Positions 1-7,234 of a stretch of DNA of 21,305 bases are shown piece by piece. The translations under genes were made by a program, and so were the position numbers. Position 1 is the stretch's first letter; each line of letters begins with the position of its first letter. Source of the stretch: a virus; IMG/VR virus record IMGVR_UViG_3300017527_000233, positions 1 through 21,305 of that record; one strand, written 5' to 3'. Below the pieces are notes generated by a model, which did no database searches, was not told the origin of the DNA, and saw nothing but the letters and a program-made list of their open reading frames with translations.

Positions 1-39
1 AACACGTTACTATTAATGCTGCTAATCTTCCTTCATCCA

Positions 40-252
40 TCAGAACCACCCCTCGAATTCAATCCTACCCTCTACCCCTTCCTCTCTCTTTTCCAGCATG
101 TCTATATGCAACCCTCTGTTCACATACTCGACATCTGCTTTCTTGATCTGTTCTCGCAGGGATTCGATTTCCTTTTGCATTTCCCTTAGTTTATCGCTTG
201 GGACAGTGACCTGATTAGCCACTGTCTGCCCTCGTTGATCGAATATGCTCAT
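40..252 (-). CDS. small coiled-coil phage protein, function unknown
   Basis: About 70 residues. It starts MSIFDQRGQTV and continues into a heptad-like, strongly charged stretch rich in K/E/R and leucine (residues about 20-60) that should form a helix or coiled coil. It ends in an acidic, aromatic tail (EFEGWF). There is no signal peptide or membrane segment. GGAGG lies just upstream of two adjacent ATGs (255 and 252); 252 gives the better spacing, and a GTG at 270 is also open. The gene diverges from the virion block and is the only left-hand minus-strand gene here. Small phage proteins opening with a similar M-x-x-F-D-x-R-G-Q motif are common near structural genes, but I know no function. 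The product could be a scaffold-like or head-associated helper; that is only a guess. Confidence 0.6.
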   Translation of the reverse strand: MSIFDQRGQTVANQVTVPSDKLREMQKEIESLREQIKKADVEYVNRGLHIDMLEKREEGVEGRIEFEGWF

Positions 253-352
253 CATTCCTCCAGTATTCACAAAACCCTTTCTTCCCAGGTGTTGCTTTAT
301 ACGTTAATTTACACAAGGAAACGTATTATACCATCTACACTACAGGAACGCA
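253..352. promoter_or_regulatory. divergent intergenic region with inverted repeat
   Basis: This 100-bp gap separates the minus-strand coiled-coil gene from the plus-strand virion block, so at least one promoter is expected here. It contains a perfect 7-bp inverted repeat, ATACGTT (299-305) and AACGTAT (320-326), around a 14-base spacer. An AT-rich TATTATA (324-330) resembles a -10 element, but I see no convincing -35 at the right distance. AGGA at 344-347 serves as the ribosome site for the ATG at 353. The repeat could be an operator, a phage-polymerase promoter element or a weak hairpin; the sequence alone cannot decide. Confidence 0.35.
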
Positions 353-1267
353 ATGCGCAGGATACAGCCACCATTCTTTGGATCGGCAGCAACTGGATCA
401 GCTACCCAAACGAAAACTACTTCGTTTGATGCAGTACTTAAGCAAGTATTAACGCTTACGACTGAGTTAGATGCTGTCCTGCTGCAGGCGTCTACTCTTA
501 CCACAAGCTTGGATGCAGTGCTTTTAAAAGCTGGTGTGAAGAGTACTTCATTTGATGCAGTACTCCTGAAGTCTGGCGCGAAGACAACGAGTCTTGATGC
601 GACAGTAAAAGCCCTTCAATCCCTAAGTACTAGCTTGGATGCAGTGCTTGCCGCTGGCGCTGGGGCCCAGACTACTTCGCTGGATGCAATACTTAAGGCA
701 GTGGGGCTGTTAAAGACCTCTTCCTTAGACGCAGTTGTTAAGGATCTTCAGAGTCTTTCAACAGATCTTGATGCGATTCTGGCAGTAGTTCAGAGTAAAA
801 CTACTTCCCTGGACGCAGCATTAAAGAAAGCCCAGTCTCTTGCTACAAGTCTTGACGCCGTACTTATTGTTTCTGCAACAACCCTTACGACTGATCTTGA
901 CGCAGTTCTTAAGGGAACGTTGACGAAGACGACTTCCTTAGATGCTGTTGTTTTCGCTGGCGGCACACAGGTTCTTACAACGAACCTTGATGCAGTTGTT
1001 GGTAAAGTTTATCAACTGACGACTTCATTAGATGCCCTCGCAAGACAGACATCCACTAAAACCTCCAGCCTCGACGCAATTATTGCGGCTCAAGTTAGAT
1101 TATTGACAGCTTCCTTTGATGCATCTTTAATAGGGACTGTTACGAGGAATGTTTCCTTAGATGCCGTGATTGCAGCCGCTACCTGGATAGGTGAAGATGC
1201 AACTAGTACAACCTGGACCCCTGAGGCTGGCGTGAGCACAGTCTGGACCCCCGAAACTTCGATATAA
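353..1267 (+). CDS. repeat protein with 18 xDA units, probable fibre or virion stalk
   Basis: 304 residues, of which about 255 are a tandem array of 18 degenerate units. Each unit is 14-16 residues with consensus T-T-S-(L/F)-D-A-V-(L/V), then a variable stretch usually ending in L or K. The Asp-Ala pair is invariant in all 18. The codons for the same residues differ from unit to unit, so the peptide pattern is maintained by selection and the array is not a recent DNA duplication. The short N-terminus (about 21 residues) precedes the first unit. The C-terminus holds two WTPE motifs (TWTPEAG and VWTPET). The start is ATG 353 with AGGA five bases upstream. It is followed after 15 bp by another virion-type gene. 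No enzyme motif is visible. The repeat also occurs twice in the glycine-rich fibre gene at 5652, which links both to the fibre apparatus. Fold and partner are unknown; a fibrous spacer or stalk is my inference. Confidence 0.8.
   Translation: MRRIQPPFFGSAATGSATQTKTTSFDAVLKQVLTLTTELDAVLLQASTLTTSLDAVLLKAGVKSTSFDAVLLKSGAKTTSLDATVKALQSLSTSLDAVLAAGAGAQTTSLDAILKAVGLLKTSSLDAVVKDLQSLSTDLDAILAVVQSKTTSLDAALKKAQSLATSLDAVLIVSATTLTTDLDAVLKGTLTKTTSLDAVVFAGGTQVLTTNLDAVVGKVYQLTTSLDALARQTSTKTSSLDAIIAAQVRLLTASFDASLIGTVTRNVSLDAVIAAATWIGEDATSTTWTPEAGVSTVWTPETSI
416..1180 (+). repeat. coding tandem array of 18 degenerate 42-48 nt units
   Basis: The first unit begins at 416 and the eighteenth at 1148; spacing is 42, 45 or 48 nt, always a multiple of three. 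The conserved core codes for T-T-S-L-D-A-V-L with synonymous codons well mixed (for example Leu as ttg, ctt, ctg, tta, ctc; Asp as gat or gac). Conservation is at the protein level, not the DNA level. Confidence 0.9.
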
Positions 1268-1282
1268 CTGATGAGGTGAATT

Positions 1283-1774
1283 ATGGCTGCAACTGTGCAG
1301 ATTGTTGAAAAGAATGGAACTGCTGGAACGGCGACCCAGAAAGATAGCTCTACCGTAAGGTTTAAAAATGCTGGTGATGCTACAGTAGATACTAATAACC
1401 CTATGGTCATTCCGACTGCTGGTGTTGACTACAGCTTTGAAAAGTGGTTAAGGTTGAAGGCTACCGTTGCTCCCTCAAGTTATATTGAGAACCTTAAGTT
1501 CTACACTGATGGAGCGAATGGGTTTGGTACGGGAGTATTGCTGTATGCAAAGGCAGTAACGACCTATGCAACTCCTGCAGAGGCTACTTCAGCTGCTGGC
1601 TATTCTGACGCTTTTACTTATACAAGCGGCAGTGCCCTTGATCTAGGGACAGCTACCGTGACGGGTACGGGTGAGCATGGAGATCATGCAGTTATGATGA
1701 TGACTGTAGCATCTACTGCGTCTCCTGGAACGCTGAGTGCTGAGACTGGCACGTTCTCGTATGATGAAGTCTGA
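1283..1774 (+). CDS. putative beta-rich virion structural protein
   Basis: 163 residues, rich in Thr, Ala, Gly and Val, without charged catalytic clusters, consistent with a beta-sandwich virion protein. A central segment (about residues 50-80) reads FEKWLRLKATVAP then ENLKFYTDGANGFGTGV, a pattern I associate with minor structural or decoration proteins of uncultured tailed phages. I cannot name the family. GAGG at 1273-1276 lies six bases before the ATG, a clear ribosome site. The stop codon (1772-1774) lies inside the start of the sulfotransferase gene, so the two are translationally coupled. Function: virion component, exact position unknown. Confidence 0.6.
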   Translation: MAATVQIVEKNGTAGTATQKDSSTVRFKNAGDATVDTNNPMVIPTAGVDYSFEKWLRLKATVAPSSYIENLKFYTDGANGFGTGVLLYAKAVTTYATPAEATSAAGYSDAFTYTSGSALDLGTATVTGTGEHGDHAVMMMTVASTASPGTLSAETGTFSYDEV

Positions 1775-2708
1775 TGGGATTGTCTGGTTAGCGTCGTACC
1801 CAAAGAGTGGAAACACTTGGGCGAGGGCGTTAGTTGAAGCGTATGTCAAAGGCAGTGTGGATATTAACAAGATGTCCACTTGCATTGGCGATAACGTTCC
1901 TTACTTCTATAATACCGTCAGTCCCGGACTGGAGCTGACGCCAGAGATTATTAGGCTCCTTCGTCCAGCTGCACTGTTACATTTGAAAGCACTTGAAGCC
2001 TGTAAACCTTTGATCGTGAAGACTCATCATGCTAATGTTGTAGTAGATGAGATGGGTATGATTCCTGTAGGGCTGACGAAAGGAGCTGTATATATCATTC
2101 GAGACCCCAGGGATGTAGTCCTCTCTTATGCGAAGCATTTTAACTATAGCGTAGATGAAGCGATAGCAGCGCTGGCTGATCCGCATAGAGTAATCGTCGA
2201 TGAGCCTTTTGAGCATATCCTTGGCTCCTATAGTCTTCACGTGAAAAGCTGGACGTGCGAGCAGGAGTATCCAATCCTCCTTGTGCGGTATGAGAAGATG
2301 CTCAGTGACCCATATGAGACTTTCGGTGGTATGCTCTCCTTTATGGGTTTTGATATATATGAGGAGAGATTAAGGAGAGCTATAGACCTCTGCGATATAT
2401 CTCAACTGCGGGCGCAGGAAGCGGAGAAAGGTTTTAAGGAGCGGAGAAATGGAGAAACATTTTTTAATTCTGGAAGAGCTGGCGGTTGGGAAAGTGGCCT
2501 TACAAACGCTCAGTCACAACAGATAATAACCAACCATGAGGATGTCTTTAATGAGTTCTACCCCTCAGCTACACGCGGAGATAACGACGGACGAAGACGG
2601 GACGATGAGAGCGGAGAGCAAGACGCATCAGCTGATAATCCTCCCAGATGGACCCTCGCGCATCGTGAACAGAAACGGACTGAAGAAAGCGCTCGGACCA
2701 GAGCCTGA
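1761..2708 (+). CDS. sulfotransferase (PAPS-dependent family, Sulfotransfer_1-like)
   Basis: 315 residues from ATG 1761 (the next codon is also ATG; a GTG at 1737 is open but has no ribosome site). Members transfer sulfate from PAPS to a hydroxyl or amine. Visible motifs: the 5'-phosphosulfate loop YPKSGNTW (residues 13-20, Lys15); KTHH (87-90) supplying the catalytic-base His; the 3'-phosphate segment IIRDPRDVVLSY (112-123, Arg114 and Ser122); LLVRYEKMLSDP; and GRAGGW near 238-243, matching the family's RKGxxGDW-type PAPS loop. The recognisable domain ends near residue 270. The last 46 residues are a low-complexity R/D/E-rich tail read out of frame over the next gene. It overlaps the upstream structural gene by 14 bp. 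Placement among virion genes suggests it modifies a fibre, a host surface glycan or a small metabolite; the substrate cannot be read from sequence. Confidence 0.88.
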   Translation: MMKSDGIVWLASYPKSGNTWARALVEAYVKGSVDINKMSTCIGDNVPYFYNTVSPGLELTPEIIRLLRPAALLHLKALEACKPLIVKTHHANVVVDEMGMIPVGLTKGAVYIIRDPRDVVLSYAKHFNYSVDEAIAALADPHRVIVDEPFEHILGSYSLHVKSWTCEQEYPILLVRYEKMLSDPYETFGGMLSFMGFDIYEERLRRAIDLCDISQLRAQEAEKGFKERRNGETFFNSGRAGGWESGLTNAQSQQIITNHEDVFNEFYPSATRGDNDGRRRDDESGEQDASADNPPRWTLAHREQKRTEESARTRA

Positions 2709-2802
2709 ACATGTAAGGTGGCTTCTCGGGGAGCTTAATGGGGTCAAGGTGTATGTCAATGGCTCTACGATCATAATGACAACGAGGGATTTATACCCAT
2801 GA
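2551..2802 (+). CDS. small conserved-looking protein overprinting the sulfotransferase tail
   Basis: 83 residues if started at ATG 2551, which has GAGGA (2538-2542) eight bases upstream; ATGs at 2536 and 2542 are in frame but poorly spaced. The protein is balanced and looks structured: an amphipathic strand-rich segment (HQLIILPDGPSRIVNRNG), then PEHVRWLLGELNGVKVYVNG and STIIMTTRDLYP. About 158 bp of its 5' end overlap the sulfotransferase in another frame. Its 3' end couples by ATGA to the adaptor gene. No family is recognised. The better composition of this frame suggests that it, not the sulfotransferase tail, is under selection in the overlap. Likely a small virion or regulatory protein; function unknown. 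Confidence 0.6.
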   Translation: MSSTPQLHAEITTDEDGTMRAESKTHQLIILPDGPSRIVNRNGLKKALGPEPEHVRWLLGELNGVKVYVNGSTIIMTTRDLYP

Positions 2803-3434
2803 ATAGAGATACAGCGGTAGCGAGCATCGCGAGAGCCCTCGGTAATCGCACAGATCAGAATGATAATATCGTTGCTGAGATGCAGGTGCAACAGGTACGA
2901 CTGGAGCAGGATACTCGCCTCAACCCTTGGTGGTTAGAAAGTGAGATGTCTACTGCCAGTACGACTGCATCTGAGGAAAGAGTAGCCGTGCCTGCAAACT
3001 GGACGGCTCAGTACGAACTTGGCGGTATGTGGATTTATGATCCTGCTACGGGGGTGGGCGATGAAACAGAGCTTTATAAGTACGACATTGATGACCTCAA
3101 GAGGACGTATGGGAACACTGAAGGACGACCCAAAGGGTATGCTCGTACAGGACTGTATTACAGGTTTGTTCCAATTCCGGATCAGGTGTATACCTTGCGA
3201 CAGTTGTACTACAAGAAGGATACTGTCCTCTCGTCGAATGTTTCTAACGGATGGCTGACGTATGCTCCGGAGTTACTGATTGCAAGGACTGGAATGATAA
3301 TGGCCCAGAACCTGCAGAATAAGACTGCGTATCAAATCTTTCAGTCTCGAGAAGGGACTGCGTATAATGAGCTTGAGCGCGCGTGTGTGAGCAAGGAAGT
3401 GCGTGGGGCTGAATTGTGTATGGGAGGTGAGTGA
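2799..3434 (+). CDS. head-tail adaptor protein (SU10 adaptor-like)
   Basis: 211 residues. The N-terminus (IARALGNRTDQNDNIVAEM then QVRLEQDTRLNPWWLESEM) matches the start of the SU10-type adaptor family: a helical segment, an aspartate-rich turn, then an aromatic PWWL-like motif. A segment ERVAVPANW follows (about residues 60-68), typical of the beta part that precedes the loop. The C-terminal half is helical (LTYAPELLIARTGMIMAQ). Adaptors form a dodecameric ring between portal and tail nozzle. The gene starts at ATG 2799, overlaps the upstream stop by ATGA, and has GAGGGA nine bases upstream. It precedes the collar fibre and nozzle genes, as expected for a podovirus tail cluster. Assignment rests on motif recall, not a profile search. 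Confidence 0.65.
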   Translation: MNRDTAVASIARALGNRTDQNDNIVAEMQVQQVRLEQDTRLNPWWLESEMSTASTTASEERVAVPANWTAQYELGGMWIYDPATGVGDETELYKYDIDDLKRTYGNTEGRPKGYARTGLYYRFVPIPDQVYTLRQLYYKKDTVLSSNVSNGWLTYAPELLIARTGMIMAQNLQNKTAYQIFQSREGTAYNELERACVSKEVRGAELCMGGE

Positions 3435-4072
3435 TGGGTCTTGAAACTGGTGTCTCGTATATTAGTGATCTGAATAAGCTGTGGCCGCTTGGGAGTGACT
3501 ATGGTAGTACTCTGGATAATCATGACAGGAATATTAAGACGGCGCTTGTTACCTCCTTTCCTAATGTTAATGGGGCTGTTAATCCGACCCCAACGGAGTT
3601 TAATACGCTTGTAGGGACAACGTCATCTGTACAAGATCAGCTTGATGATAAGGGAGTTCCTGTAGGTGGGATCATAATGTTCTCAGGTACGCTGACGAAT
3701 CTATCAGCGAACTGGGCGCTTTGTGATGGCAGCAATGGGACGCCAGACCTTGGCGATAAGTTCGTCTTGGGGGCGCAGAACCAAGGAGAGATTAGTGATA
3801 CTGGCGGTAGCGCTGACGCTATTGTCGTAACTCATACGCATACGGGCGCTACGGATTCTGACGGAGAGCATACCCATACGGTTGCTGTTGGCGTAGGCGC
3901 TAATATTCCTGGGGAGTATTATGAGAATCCCGTGGTGACTACTGGCCCGACTACGACCTCATCCAATGGAGCGCATACTCATGATATAACTATGGATAGC
4001 ACTGGCTCCAGTGGCACTAATGCTAATCTTCCTCCGTACTACAAACTCGCATACATCATGAGAGTATCCTAA
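3434..4072 (+). CDS. tail-collar domain fibre protein
   Basis: 212 residues. The N-terminus (residues about 1-70) has the pattern common to phage fibre anchors: an Asp/Asn-His segment DNHDRNIKTAL, then FPNVNGAVNPTPTEFNTL and a VQDQLDDKG linker. Residues about 76-115 match the phage tail-collar domain (PF07484-type): PVGGIIMF, then NWALCDGSNGTPDLGDKFVLG. The remainder is Gly/Thr-rich with His-x-His pairs (THTHTG, HTHTV, HTHDI) and ends LPPYYKLAYIMRVS, the usual end of such proteins. His-x-His pairs coordinate metal in known fibre tips, which is plausible here. The start is ATG 3434 with GGAGGT upstream; it shares one base with the preceding stop. Role: minor fibre or adhesin. Confidence 0.8.
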   Translation: MGLETGVSYISDLNKLWPLGSDYGSTLDNHDRNIKTALVTSFPNVNGAVNPTPTEFNTLVGTTSSVQDQLDDKGVPVGGIIMFSGTLTNLSANWALCDGSNGTPDLGDKFVLGAQNQGEISDTGGSADAIVVTHTHTGATDSDGEHTHTVAVGVGANIPGEYYENPVVTTGPTTTSSNGAHTHDITMDSTGSSGTNANLPPYYKLAYIMRVS

Positions 4073-5652
4073 TGCCTTTAATCTCCGTAAACGATATTGG
4101 TAAGTATGGGATGGTGAAGGATCGCTCCGAGCACCATCTCCCGCCAGAGGCCTGGAGTGCCGTCGATAACTGGCGTACAAAAGGCAAGGCGATGGAACGC
4201 TTCACTGGGGAGATTGCTGTCCTCGGGACGCCTACAGTCGATCCTATGTTCATGCTTTACTGGGATGATTTGACTAATAGATGGTGGATTTATGGAGATT
4301 CCCTGAAGCTCTACCGAACCTCTAATGGTACGGATCATACGGAGGTCACAAGGACTAGCATTGATTACAGTGGCAATCCTAGCGTTATCTGGAGTGGGGA
4401 TGTTCTCGGCGGAGTACCTATACTTAATAACAATAGTGGAGGTGATTATCCTCAGCAGTGGGATGGCTCAGCTAACTTTAAAGACTTGGTGAATTGGCCA
4501 GAGACGACTTACTGTAAGGTTATCCGAGTATTTAAGCAGTATCTCATTGCTATTAATATGACGGAGGGGGGAATAGATTACCCCACTAAGCTGCGGTGGA
4601 GTACACCCGCTGATCCTGGCACAGTCCCTACAACGTGGGTAGCTGCGGCTACTAACAATGCTGGGGACTATAGCTTTAGTGAAAGTCAAGGAGAGGTCGT
4701 TGATGGCCTCTCTATGGGCGATTTCTTTGTAGTGTATAAGAGTGACGCTACTTGGCTTATGAGACTCACGGAGTCTGGCTTTGTCTTTAACACTACTCAT
4801 GTGTTTAAGAACCTGGGGATACTTGCCTACGGCTGTGCTGTAGAGTTTAAGCGTAAGCATTTCGTGGTAACGAAGGGTGATGTAATTGTTCATGATGGAG
4901 CCCAGACTAAGTCTGTTATTGACGACTTAAATAGAGATTGGCTCTTTAGTCAGATTGATACAGACTATGTATATAAATGTAGGGTGCAGCTGAATCTGGC
5001 GGAGAGTGAGATTTGGGTGATGTATCCTACTGTAGGTAGTGAGGGGCTTCTGACTCATGCGCTCGTATGGGCGTGGAATGAAGGTACCTGGACGAGACGG
5101 GAGTTAGATGATGTAGCAAATGCTGCCATAGGGATTGTTGTAGAGGATGTTGAGCCGACGATTGATGAGCTGACGTATGCTATTGATAGTATGGAGTGGC
5201 CTATTGATAGATACTTCCAGACGCTAGCTGCATATGAAATGGTACTCTGTAAGACTGGAGCAAATAGGGCTTTCTATCAGGTAGATAAAACTTACCAGTT
5301 TAATGGGGAGGATTTTACTTCAACGCTGGAGAGAGTAGGTCTGGCGATAGCTGGAAAGACTAGAGCGGGAGAGATTGTAGTATCTCCGGAGACTGTGAAG
5401 CATCTGAGGGAGTTATATCCTCGAGTGCAAGCGACGCCTGGGGCTGTGCTGAAAGTACAGCTTGGCTCCCAGATGCGCTTCGGGGAGGATGTAGTCTGGG
5501 GGGATGTACAAGAGTTTACTGTTGGGACTGACAGGAAGCTAGATGTCGATCTTAGCTTTGTCTATCTGGCCATACGGTTCATTGTAGACTCAAATGTTAT
5601 GGTAACGCTAGATGGATATGATCTCCTGTTGGAGACTGTTGGGCGATATTGA
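4072..5652 (+). CDS. tail stabilisation/nozzle protein (P22 gp10-like)
   Basis: 526 residues, soluble and strand-rich with many aromatic residues, the look of a beta-propeller. The N-terminus (VNDIGKYGMVKDRSEHHLPPEAW) followed by WRTKGKAMERFTG matches the opening of stabilisation/nozzle proteins of P22-like and related podoviruses, which sit below the adaptor ring and close the channel. Repeated blade-like patterns follow: YWDDLTNRWWIYGD, RVFKQYLIAINMTEGG, GDFFVVYKSDATWLM, KHFVVTKGDVIVHDG. The position after adaptor and collar genes supports this. It couples to the upstream gene through TAATG and to the fibre gene through TGATG. Family assignment is by overall pattern, so moderate confidence; a generic tail protein is the alternative. 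Confidence 0.65.
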   Translation: MPLISVNDIGKYGMVKDRSEHHLPPEAWSAVDNWRTKGKAMERFTGEIAVLGTPTVDPMFMLYWDDLTNRWWIYGDSLKLYRTSNGTDHTEVTRTSIDYSGNPSVIWSGDVLGGVPILNNNSGGDYPQQWDGSANFKDLVNWPETTYCKVIRVFKQYLIAINMTEGGIDYPTKLRWSTPADPGTVPTTWVAAATNNAGDYSFSESQGEVVDGLSMGDFFVVYKSDATWLMRLTESGFVFNTTHVFKNLGILAYGCAVEFKRKHFVVTKGDVIVHDGAQTKSVIDDLNRDWLFSQIDTDYVYKCRVQLNLAESEIWVMYPTVGSEGLLTHALVWAWNEGTWTRRELDDVANAAIGIVVEDVEPTIDELTYAIDSMEWPIDRYFQTLAAYEMVLCKTGANRAFYQVDKTYQFNGEDFTSTLERVGLAIAGKTRAGEIVVSPETVKHLRELYPRVQATPGAVLKVQLGSQMRFGEDVVWGDVQEFTVGTDRKLDVDLSFVYLAIRFIVDSNVMVTLDGYDLLLETVGRY

Positions 5653-6815
5653 TGGCTGACTATATTGCTCATGGGGGAAACGGAAACGGTACCGGAGGGA
5701 ATACAACTGTTCCAGGCGGTTCTGGCGCGACAGAAAGGAGTGGTTCTGCTGGAGGAGCTGGTAAACCCCAACTTGAAAGCTCTTGGGTTGGCGGTGGCGG
5801 TGGTGGTGGCGCTCCTGGAATGTCTGGACTTGGTGTAGCTGGGTCAGATGGAGGAATTAACGCTACTAATGGGGGTGCTGGGGGGGACGGGTCTGGAGGA
5901 GCTGTTGGCGGTATAGGAGAAGATGGCGGAATTTCTCCTACAAATGGAGTTGATGGAGTAGTTGGACTAACAGTAGAAGGAGGAGCTGGGGGCGGCGGAG
6001 GCTGTGACGGTGATCCAGGAGGAAGTCCTGGAAATACAAATGGGGTTTATACTGGTGGAGATGGAGGATTTCCGGGTGGGGGAGGTGCCCATGGAGCGTA
6101 TGGAGCATCTCCTTATGGGGATGGTGGTGCAGGTGGGGATGGAGTAGTTGTCTTTATCTATGGTAATGGATCTTATACCTCTTATACTTCATTTATAACT
6201 GGTTCTGGTTCTTGGAGTTTACCTGGAGGTAATGATAGGGTTAAGGCTATTGCTATTGGCGCTGGCGCTGGCGGTCCAGCCACTAGGGGCTTTCCTGATG
6301 TAGCTGGAGGCTCTGGCGGATATGTTGAACAGGAATTCTTAACTTCCTCTATTAGCTTTGATTATGTAGTTGGTGCTGGGGGGGTAGGTAAAGTACAGCC
6401 ACCTTCTTGCGCTTTCCCTGGTTGTGAAGGTACTGATGGAGGAGATTCTTCTTTTACTGAAGCAGCAGTTTCTACTGTAACGAAGACAGCTAGTCTCGAT
6501 GCGGAAGTTATAAAGGCTCGGTTCATTTCTTTTGATGCAGTAGTCTCCCAGATAAACCCCCCTAAAGTTAAAATTGACCGCTACAGACATGAGCCAGTTC
6601 CTGCAGAATATTCCCCTTGGTACTTCCAGAGCGAGTTCCTTAAGCTAGAGGTTATCACGGACCTAATCATTCGGGGGTCGATTGAGTCTCTGCATGTAGA
6701 GCCAGTGAAGGTAAGGGATGGACTGATTGTAATAGCTGATGGTGTGGATTGGGATCCAGGCTCTGGCGTCGGAATATATTATTACTACAATGGTGGGTGG
6801 AGATTCCTGGGGTGA
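5652..6815 (+). CDS. glycine-rich tail fibre / receptor-binding protein
   Basis: 387 residues. Residues about 10-170 are dominated by Gly-Gly-x runs with Asn, Asp and Ser, ending GGDGVVVFIYG, the usual close of a glycine-rich phage fibre domain. A second glycine-rich domain begins at about 178 with SGSWSLPGGNDRVKAIAIG and ends near SSFTEA. Residues 278-298 carry two copies of the x-D-A repeat (KTASLDAEV and FISFDAVV) seen 18 times in the gene at 353. The C-terminus (about 300-387) is a compact beta segment ending GVGIYYYYNGGWRFLG, a typical fibre end. Such glycine-rich domains can pack as polyglycine-II helices in receptor-binding tips. Start ATG 5652 shares one base with the preceding stop. 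The first glycine-rich domain lacks its usual opening strands, so it is probably a truncated copy. Confidence 0.72.
   Translation: MADYIAHGGNGNGTGGNTTVPGGSGATERSGSAGGAGKPQLESSWVGGGGGGGAPGMSGLGVAGSDGGINATNGGAGGDGSGGAVGGIGEDGGISPTNGVDGVVGLTVEGGAGGGGGCDGDPGGSPGNTNGVYTGGDGGFPGGGGAHGAYGASPYGDGGAGGDGVVVFIYGNGSYTSYTSFITGSGSWSLPGGNDRVKAIAIGAGAGGPATRGFPDVAGGSGGYVEQEFLTSSISFDYVVGAGGVGKVQPPSCAFPGCEGTDGGDSSFTEAAVSTVTKTASLDAEVIKARFISFDAVVSQINPPKVKIDRYRHEPVPAEYSPWYFQSEFLKLEVITDLIIRGSIESLHVEPVKVRDGLIVIADGVDWDPGSGVGIYYYYNGGWRFLG
6483..6545 (+). repeat. two extra copies of the xDA repeat motif
   Basis: Residues 278-298 of the glycine-rich fibre read K-T-A-S-L-D-A-E-V, then F-I-S-F-D-A-V-V, the two cores being 12 residues apart. 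Residue for residue they match the unit core in the array at 416-1180 (T-T-S-L/F-D-A-V-V), with different codons. Confidence 0.8.
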
Positions 6816-7234
6816 GTGTGGCCTTCACAGGAGTCCCTCATTGGTATGTAACGGAGCACTGGGAGACCTTTCGGGAGTTTATTGTTGTTGGACTGAATGC
6901 CTCAGATGCTCATTTAGATTATTCTCCTGAGGATATTCTCGAACAGATTGAAAGTAAGGATATACAAGTGTGGGCAGCTAAGTGTGGCGGAAAGCTAATA
7001 GCAGTGTTTCTCACGAGAATTACTGTATATCCCAGAAGGAAAGTATTAGAGTTATTCCTGGCGAGTGGTAGTGGACTTCCCAGTTGGATGAATGGTGTCT
7101 ATGATGTGATGGTAGCGTTTGGGAAAACTAATGGATGCACAGGAATGAGGGCGTACGGTAGACAAGGTTGGGAGAGACTGTATCGCTCCCGCGCACATAC
7201 GACTAAGAGTTATGTTATGGGAGTGGAAATATGA
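6812..7234 (+). CDS. GNAT-like small virion-cluster protein
   Basis: 140 residues from GTG 6812, chosen because GGAGA lies eight bases upstream and GTGA overlaps the preceding stop; a GTG at 6818 is the alternative. The sequence resembles the acetyltransferase-fold small proteins found before the internal virion genes of podoviruses: DILEQIESKDIQVWAAKCGG, then KLIAVFLTRITVYPRRKVLELFLASG (core strands) and FGKTNGCTGMRAYGRQGWERLY (helix and late strand). The usual acetyl-CoA binding Q/RxxGxG/A loop is not clear, so catalysis is doubtful; a structural or assembly role is as likely. It couples by ATGA to the next gene. Confidence 0.55.
   Translation: MSVAFTGVPHWYVTEHWETFREFIVVGLNASDAHLDYSPEDILEQIESKDIQVWAAKCGGKLIAVFLTRITVYPRRKVLELFLASGSGLPSWMNGVYDVMVAFGKTNGCTGMRAYGRQGWERLYRSRAHTTKSYVMGVEI

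Noticed and set aside
416-1180. Regular 42-48 bp repeats as a possible CRISPR-like array
   Set aside because: Units are in-frame multiples of three, conserved at protein but not DNA level, and there are no constant repeats with unique spacers.
1090-1410. Minus-strand open frame opposite the repeat array end
   Set aside because: Spans the boundary of two supported plus-strand genes and is open only because of their codon pattern.
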